A DNA stretch of 64,000 bases, from positions 1-64,000 of the forward strand of contig NZ_JAGQDH010000016.1 of assembly GCF_018069895.1 (NCBI RefSeq). The letters run 5' to 3'. Made by a program: the position numbers and the translations under genes. The notes below the pieces were generated by a model that was not told where the DNA came from, did not search any database, and worked only from the letters and a program-made list of their open reading frames with translations. The stretch comes from Roseovarius autotrophicus. Lineage in GTDB: Bacteria; Pseudomonadota; Alphaproteobacteria; Rhodobacterales; Rhodobacteraceae. Shown here piece after piece: positions 60,167 through 64,000 of this stretch (position 1 is the first letter of the stretch; every line of letters begins with the position of its first letter).

Positions 60167-61471
60167 TCAGCGTCCGACCCCGGTATAGGCGTCGAAGCCC
60201 GCGCGCCTTGCGTCCTTCTCGGAATAGATGTTGCGAAGGTCGGCGAGGCGCGGATGCGCCATCCGACTGGCGAGACGCTGGAGATCAAGCGCGCGAAACT
60301 CGTTCCATTCGGTGAGAATCACCAGAAGATCGGCGTCCTGCGCTGCCAGGTAGGGGTCGTTGCACCAGGTTACGCCAGGCAGAAGCCCCTCGCCTTCGCG
60401 GCGGCCCTGCGGATCGACGACGCGCACGCGGGCACCGCCGCCAACCATCGCCGGAATGATCGTCAGCGACGGGGCCTCGCGCATGTCGTCGGTATTGGGT
60501 TTGAAGGTCACGCCCAGAACGGCGACGGTCTTGCCGTTGAAGCTGTCATCGCAGAGATCGCGGAGTTTCTCGATCATGCGCGCCTTGACGCCTTCGTTCA
60601 CGCGGATCACCGTCTCGACGATGCTTTGTGGCACGGCATGGTCCTGCCCGATGCGCGCCAGGGCCGAAGTGTCCTTTGGAAAGCACGAGCCGCCATAGCC
60701 TGGACCGGCATGCAGAAACTTGTTGCCGATGCGCCCGTCAAGGCCGATGCCGCGTGCCACTTCCTTGACATCCGCGCCCACGCGCTCGCACAGCGCGGCG
60801 ATCTCGTTGATAAAGCTGATCTTGGTGGCGAGAAAGGCGTTGGCTGCGTATTTGATCATCTCGGCGCTTTCCAGATCGGTGGTCAGGATCGGGAAATCGC
60901 GCAGATAGAGCGGGCGGTAGATATCGGCCATGACCTCGGCGGCGCGCTGTGACTGAACGCCCACCACCACGCGATCGGGCTTCATGAAATCCTCGATCGC
61001 CGCGCCCTCGCGCAGGAATTCCGGGTTCGAGGCAACGTCGAACCGGGCCTCGGGATTGGCGGTGGCCACCACCTGCCTGACCTTGCGGTTGGTGCCTACG
61101 GGCACGGTGGATTTGGTTACGATCACCGCATAGCCCGTCAGCGCCTGCGCCACCTCTTCGGCGGCGGCCATGACATAGGTCAGGTCGGCGTGCCCGTCAC
61201 CGCGTCGCGTCGGCGTGCCGACGGCAATGAACACCGCCTCTGCGCCATCGACGGCACGGGCAAGATCGGTGGTAAAGCGCAGCCGTCCCGCATCGACATT
61301 CCTTGCCATGAGTGAATCGAGACCGGGTTCGAAGATCGGCACCTCGCCGCGTTCCAGCATGGCGATCTTTTCCGGCAGCTTGTCAACGCAGACCACGTCA
61401 TGCCCGAAATCGGAAAAACACACCCCCGAGACCAGGCCCACATAGCCCGTGCCGATCATCGCAATCTTCAT
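60167..61471 (-). CDS. ugd: UDP-glucose 6-dehydrogenase
   Basis: 434 residues. The N-terminal NAD motif is IAMIGTGYVGLVSGVCFSDF. The catalytic cysteine lies in PGYGGSCFPKDTSALARIGQ (about residue 260), with FKPNTDDMREAPSL in the C-terminal domain. It oxidises UDP-glucose to UDP-glucuronate for exopolysaccharide, lipopolysaccharide or capsule. No glycan synthesis genes are adjacent, so its pathway is elsewhere. It is divergent from the ATP-grasp gene. Confidence 0.95.
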   Translation of the reverse strand: MKIAMIGTGYVGLVSGVCFSDFGHDVVCVDKLPEKIAMLERGEVPIFEPGLDSLMARNVDAGRLRFTTDLARAVDGAEAVFIAVGTPTRRGDGHADLTYVMAAAEEVAQALTGYAVIVTKSTVPVGTNRKVRQVVATANPEARFDVASNPEFLREGAAIEDFMKPDRVVVGVQSQRAAEVMADIYRPLYLRDFPILTTDLESAEMIKYAANAFLATKISFINEIAALCERVGADVKEVARGIGLDGRIGNKFLHAGPGYGGSCFPKDTSALARIGQDHAVPQSIVETVIRVNEGVKARMIEKLRDLCDDSFNGKTVAVLGVTFKPNTDDMREAPSLTIIPAMVGGGARVRVVDPQGRREGEGLLPGVTWCNDPYLAAQDADLLVILTEWNEFRALDLQRLASRMAHPRLADLRNIYSEKDARRAGFDAYTGVGR

Positions 61472-61705
61472 CGTCTGTCACCCTCTACGGTTTTCGCCCG
61501 CGTAGCGCATCGCCTGATGCGGGTAAACGGTTTTCAGCCGCGATGTCCCGACACGCCTGTTTCAAAAATGCCTATGAAAATGTCAGAAATTGCGTTTATG
61601 CTTGAAAATAAGGCGCGGATCTTTCAGACCATGGTCACGCGCCGCCCCGGACTGGAGCCGCGATCGCGTATCGCGTTTCCTGACGAAAGCAGAGCAGGAG
61701 GGGCG

Positions 61706-63130
61706 ATGAGCGGATCGGACGTCTTTGACGAGATGTGGGGCAGCGACACAAGGCTGCGTGAGCCCTATCGCGATTTTCATGACTGGTTCGACCAGGAGGA
61801 TCCCAGGCGCCTGCGTGCCAAGCAGCGCGAGGCAGAGGAGCTTTTCCGCCTCACCGGCATCACCTTCAACGTCTATGGCAAGGCCGAGGCCGAAGAACGG
61901 CTGATCCCCTTCGACATCATCCCGCGCATCATCTCGGGGCCGGAATGGGCGCGGCTGTCGCGCGGGATCGAACAGCGCGTGCGCGCGATCAACGCCTTTC
62001 TGCACGACATCTACCACAAGCAGGAGATCGTGAAGGCGGGCCGTATCCCCGAAGAGATGATCCGCCGCAACGATGCCTTTCTGCCGCACATGATCGGGGT
62101 GACGCCACCGGGCGGCGTCTATACCCATATCGTCGGCGTCGATCTGGTGCGCACCGGGCCGGGCGAGTTCTTCGTGCTTGAGGACAATGCCCGCACACCC
62201 TCGGGCGTCAGCTACATGCTGGAAAACCGCGAGACCATGCTGCGCATGTTTCCGGAACTGTTCTCGCAGAACCGGGTGCGACCGGTGCAGACCTATCCGT
62301 TCGACCTGCGCCGTTCTCTGGCGGCCTGCGCGCCGGGCTGTGCGGCAAGCGATCCGGTGGTGGCGGTGCTGACGCCGGGGATCTACAACTCGGCCTATTT
62401 CGAGCATGCGTTCCTTGCCGATCAGATGGGGGTGGAACTGGTCGAGGGGCACGATCTGCGGGTGGTGGATGGCCGCGTCGCCATGCGCACGACCAAGGGC
62501 TACAAGCCCATCGACGTGCTCTATCGCCGGGTGGATGACGAGTTTCTCGACCCGCTCAACTTCAACCCCGACAGCACGCTTGGCGTGCCGGGCATCATGG
62601 ATGTCTATCGCGCGGGTGGCATCACCATCGCCAACGCGCCGGGCACGGGCATCGCCGATGACAAGGCGATCTACAGCTACATGCCCGAGATCGTGGAATT
62701 CTACACCGGCGAGCGCCCGATCCTGCAAAACGTGCAGACCTGGCGCTGTTCGGAACCCGATGCACTTGGCTATGTGCTCGACAACCTTCATGAGTTGGTC
62801 GTGAAGGAGGTGCACGGCTCTGGCGGTTACGGCATGTTGATCGGCCCAACGGCGAGCAGGAAGGAGATCGCCGCGTTTCGCCGCAAGCTCAAGGCGCGGC
62901 CCGGCAATTACATTGCCCAACCCACGCTCAGCCTCTCGACGGTGCCGATCTTCTCGCGAGCGGGACTGGCGCCGCGCCATGTGGACCTGCGGCCTTTCGT
63001 GCTGGTCAGTCCTGGCAATATCAACGTCACGCCCGGCGGCCTTACGCGGGTGGCGCTCAAGAAGGGCTCGCTTGTGGTCAACTCGTCGCAGGGCGGGGGC
63101 ACCAAGGACACCTGGGTGCTGGAGGATTGA
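61706..63130 (+). CDS. Circularly permuted ATP-grasp protein (DUF404/DUF407 family)
   Basis: 474 residues from ATG 61706, after AGGAGGGGCG; the upstream frame to 61400 is not used. Family landmarks: FDIIPRIISGPEWARLSRGI, HIVGVDLVRTGPGEFFVLED then NARTPSGVSYMLENR, ALLTPGIYNSAYFEH-like residues, and VKEVHGSGGYGMLIGPTASR near 370, the ATP-grasp lysine and glycine loop. These proteins are thought to form peptide or amide bonds and occur with alpha-E proteins, transglutaminase-like proteases and Anbu. The alpha-E gene follows 5 bases later. Confidence 0.9.
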   Translation: MSGSDVFDEMWGSDTRLREPYRDFHDWFDQEDPRRLRAKQREAEELFRLTGITFNVYGKAEAEERLIPFDIIPRIISGPEWARLSRGIEQRVRAINAFLHDIYHKQEIVKAGRIPEEMIRRNDAFLPHMIGVTPPGGVYTHIVGVDLVRTGPGEFFVLEDNARTPSGVSYMLENRETMLRMFPELFSQNRVRPVQTYPFDLRRSLAACAPGCAASDPVVAVLTPGIYNSAYFEHAFLADQMGVELVEGHDLRVVDGRVAMRTTKGYKPIDVLYRRVDDEFLDPLNFNPDSTLGVPGIMDVYRAGGITIANAPGTGIADDKAIYSYMPEIVEFYTGERPILQNVQTWRCSEPDALGYVLDNLHELVVKEVHGSGGYGMLIGPTASRKEIAAFRRKLKARPGNYIAQPTLSLSTVPIFSRAGLAPRHVDLRPFVLVSPGNINVTPGGLTRVALKKGSLVVNSSQGGGTKDTWVLED

Positions 63131-63135
63131 GCGCG

Positions 63136-64000
63136 ATGCTGGGAAAAACCGCCAATGGCCTGTTCTGGATGTCGCGCTATCTGGAGCGGGCCGAGAATAC
63201 CGCCCGCCTGATCGAGACCGGGCAGCGCATCGCGCTGACGCGGCTTGGCGACGATGCCCGCGAATGGGCCTCGATCCTGCAAAGCGCCGGGTCATACCCG
63301 GCCTTCATGGATGCCCATGAGGAGGTGACCAAGGAGGCCGCGATCAACTGGATGCTGCGCGACCGCGACAACCCGGCCTCGATCCGCACCTGCATCGAGG
63401 CCGCGCGCCAGAACGCGCGCCTGGTGCGCACGGCCATCACCGGAGAGTCCTGGGAGGCGATCAACGCCGCCTATATGAGCGCAGATGCCAGTCTTGCCCG
63501 CAAGGTGACCGAGCGCGACCTGAGCGAGGTGCTGCAACGGATGCGGCAGGGCACGGCGCTGGTGCGCGGCATGATCCTTGGCACGATGATGCGCAACGAG
63601 ATCTTCGATTTCCTGCGGATCGGCACCTTTCTGGAGCGCGCCGATTACACCGCCCGGATCATCGACGTGAAATATTACGTGCTGCTGCCCTCGATCAACG
63701 CGGTCGGCTCGATGATCGACAATGTGCATTGGGAAAGCATCCTGCGCGCGGTCTCGGGGCGGGGCGGTTTCCGCATGGAATATGGTGCGGGGGGTGGGCC
63801 GCGCGAGATCGTGCATTTCCTTGTGCTCGACAAGCGGATGCCGCGCAGTCTGGCGTTCTGCGTGTCCAAGATCGAGGACAACCTGCGCTATCTCGACCCC
63901 GAAGGGCACAGCCCCTCGCTCCGGATGGTGCGCGATCTCAAGACGCGGTATCTGGCGCACGATGTTTCGGCCATCTTCGATTATGGCCTGCACGAATTCA
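63136..64000 (+). CDS. Alpha-E domain protein (DUF403), cut by window edge
   Basis: A frame opens at ATG 63136 (MLGKTANGLFWMSRYLERAE) after GAGGATTGAGCGCG and runs 288 codons to the window end with no stop. NTARLIETGQRIALTRLGDD, then RDRDNPASIRTCIEAARQNA, RIGTFLERADYTARIIDVKY and FHFL-type ..IVHFLVLDKRMPRSLAFCV match the alpha-E helical family (usually about 310 residues, so nearly complete). It is thought to work with the ATP-grasp enzyme upstream. The exact function is unknown. Confidence 0.88.
   Translation, partial: MLGKTANGLFWMSRYLERAENTARLIETGQRIALTRLGDDAREWASILQSAGSYPAFMDAHEEVTKEAAINWMLRDRDNPASIRTCIEAARQNARLVRTAITGESWEAINAAYMSADASLARKVTERDLSEVLQRMRQGTALVRGMILGTMMRNEIFDFLRIGTFLERADYTARIIDVKYYVLLPSINAVGSMIDNVHWESILRAVSGRGGFRMEYGAGGGPREIVHFLVLDKRMPRSLAFCVSKIEDNLRYLDPEGHSPSLRMVRDLKTRYLAHDVSAIFDYGLHEF

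Overview
This is a GC-rich chromosomal segment from an alphaproteobacterium, most likely a Rhodobacterales (Roseobacter-type) marine bacterium. The evidence is the close family resemblance of the housekeeping proteins, a membrane-bound ferritin MbfA under an Irr-type iron box, a serC-type leader RNA upstream of serC-serA, several TRAP transporters, and a set of dispersed intergenic repeats typical of that order. This placement is inferred from motifs recalled from memory, not from a search. Apart from an IS66-family insertion sequence end at the left edge, the window looks like ordinary chromosome. No rRNA, tRNA, prophage or CRISPR array was seen.

Layout. 1-126 is the right end of an IS66 element. 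107-672 has no gene, only short repeats. 673-4409 holds a 43-residue basic protein, msrA/msrB, a FadR-type regulator and a SPOR-tailed D,D-carboxypeptidase. 4414-14881 is a polyamine/amine block: an amine oxidoreductase with PotFGHI-type transport genes, a divergent GntR regulator, SpuC-type putrescine aminotransferase, a DoeA-type ectoine hydrolase and a second class III aminotransferase. 15039-19576 is a second PotABCD-type ABC transporter, followed by a TetR regulator and a tiny secreted protein. 20622-30024 carries mbfA, an orphan Phd-type antitoxin, polA, a CHCC zinc-finger protein, an ABC ATPase without a partner permease, pyrF and clpB. 30120-32846 is a three-gene cobalamin set that builds and attaches the aminopropanol arm. 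32982-40223 is a catabolic locus: an aminotransferase and a beta-keto acid cleavage enzyme (BKACE), divergent from an RpiR regulator, a TAXI-TRAP transporter and a UspA protein. 40251-43120 has a 1-Cys peroxiredoxin, an aldehyde dehydrogenase and an RluA-family enzyme. 43229-49715 is a malonate utilisation operon: MatR-type regulator with its operator, TRAP transporter, malonyl-CoA decarboxylase and malonyl-CoA synthetase. 49734-52757 holds a VOC protein, a possible split MnmC system and a DMT transporter. 52765-61471 is biosynthetic: lytic transglycosylase, dapA, aroA, serC-serA and UDP-glucose dehydrogenase. The window ends in an ATP-grasp/alpha-E pair of the type linked to Anbu proteasome-like loci; the second gene is cut by the edge.

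How it fits together. Much of the window is about taking up nitrogenous or small organic compounds and feeding them into central metabolism. It contains four solute-binding-protein transport systems, three class III aminotransferases and several divergent one-component regulators whose palindromic operators can be seen. In all four transport systems the binding-protein gene is followed by a strong hairpin before the next transporter gene. The best candidate for an undescribed system is the RpiR/TAXI-TRAP/aminotransferase/BKACE locus, which predicts uptake and cleavage of an unidentified amino compound by way of a beta-keto acid.
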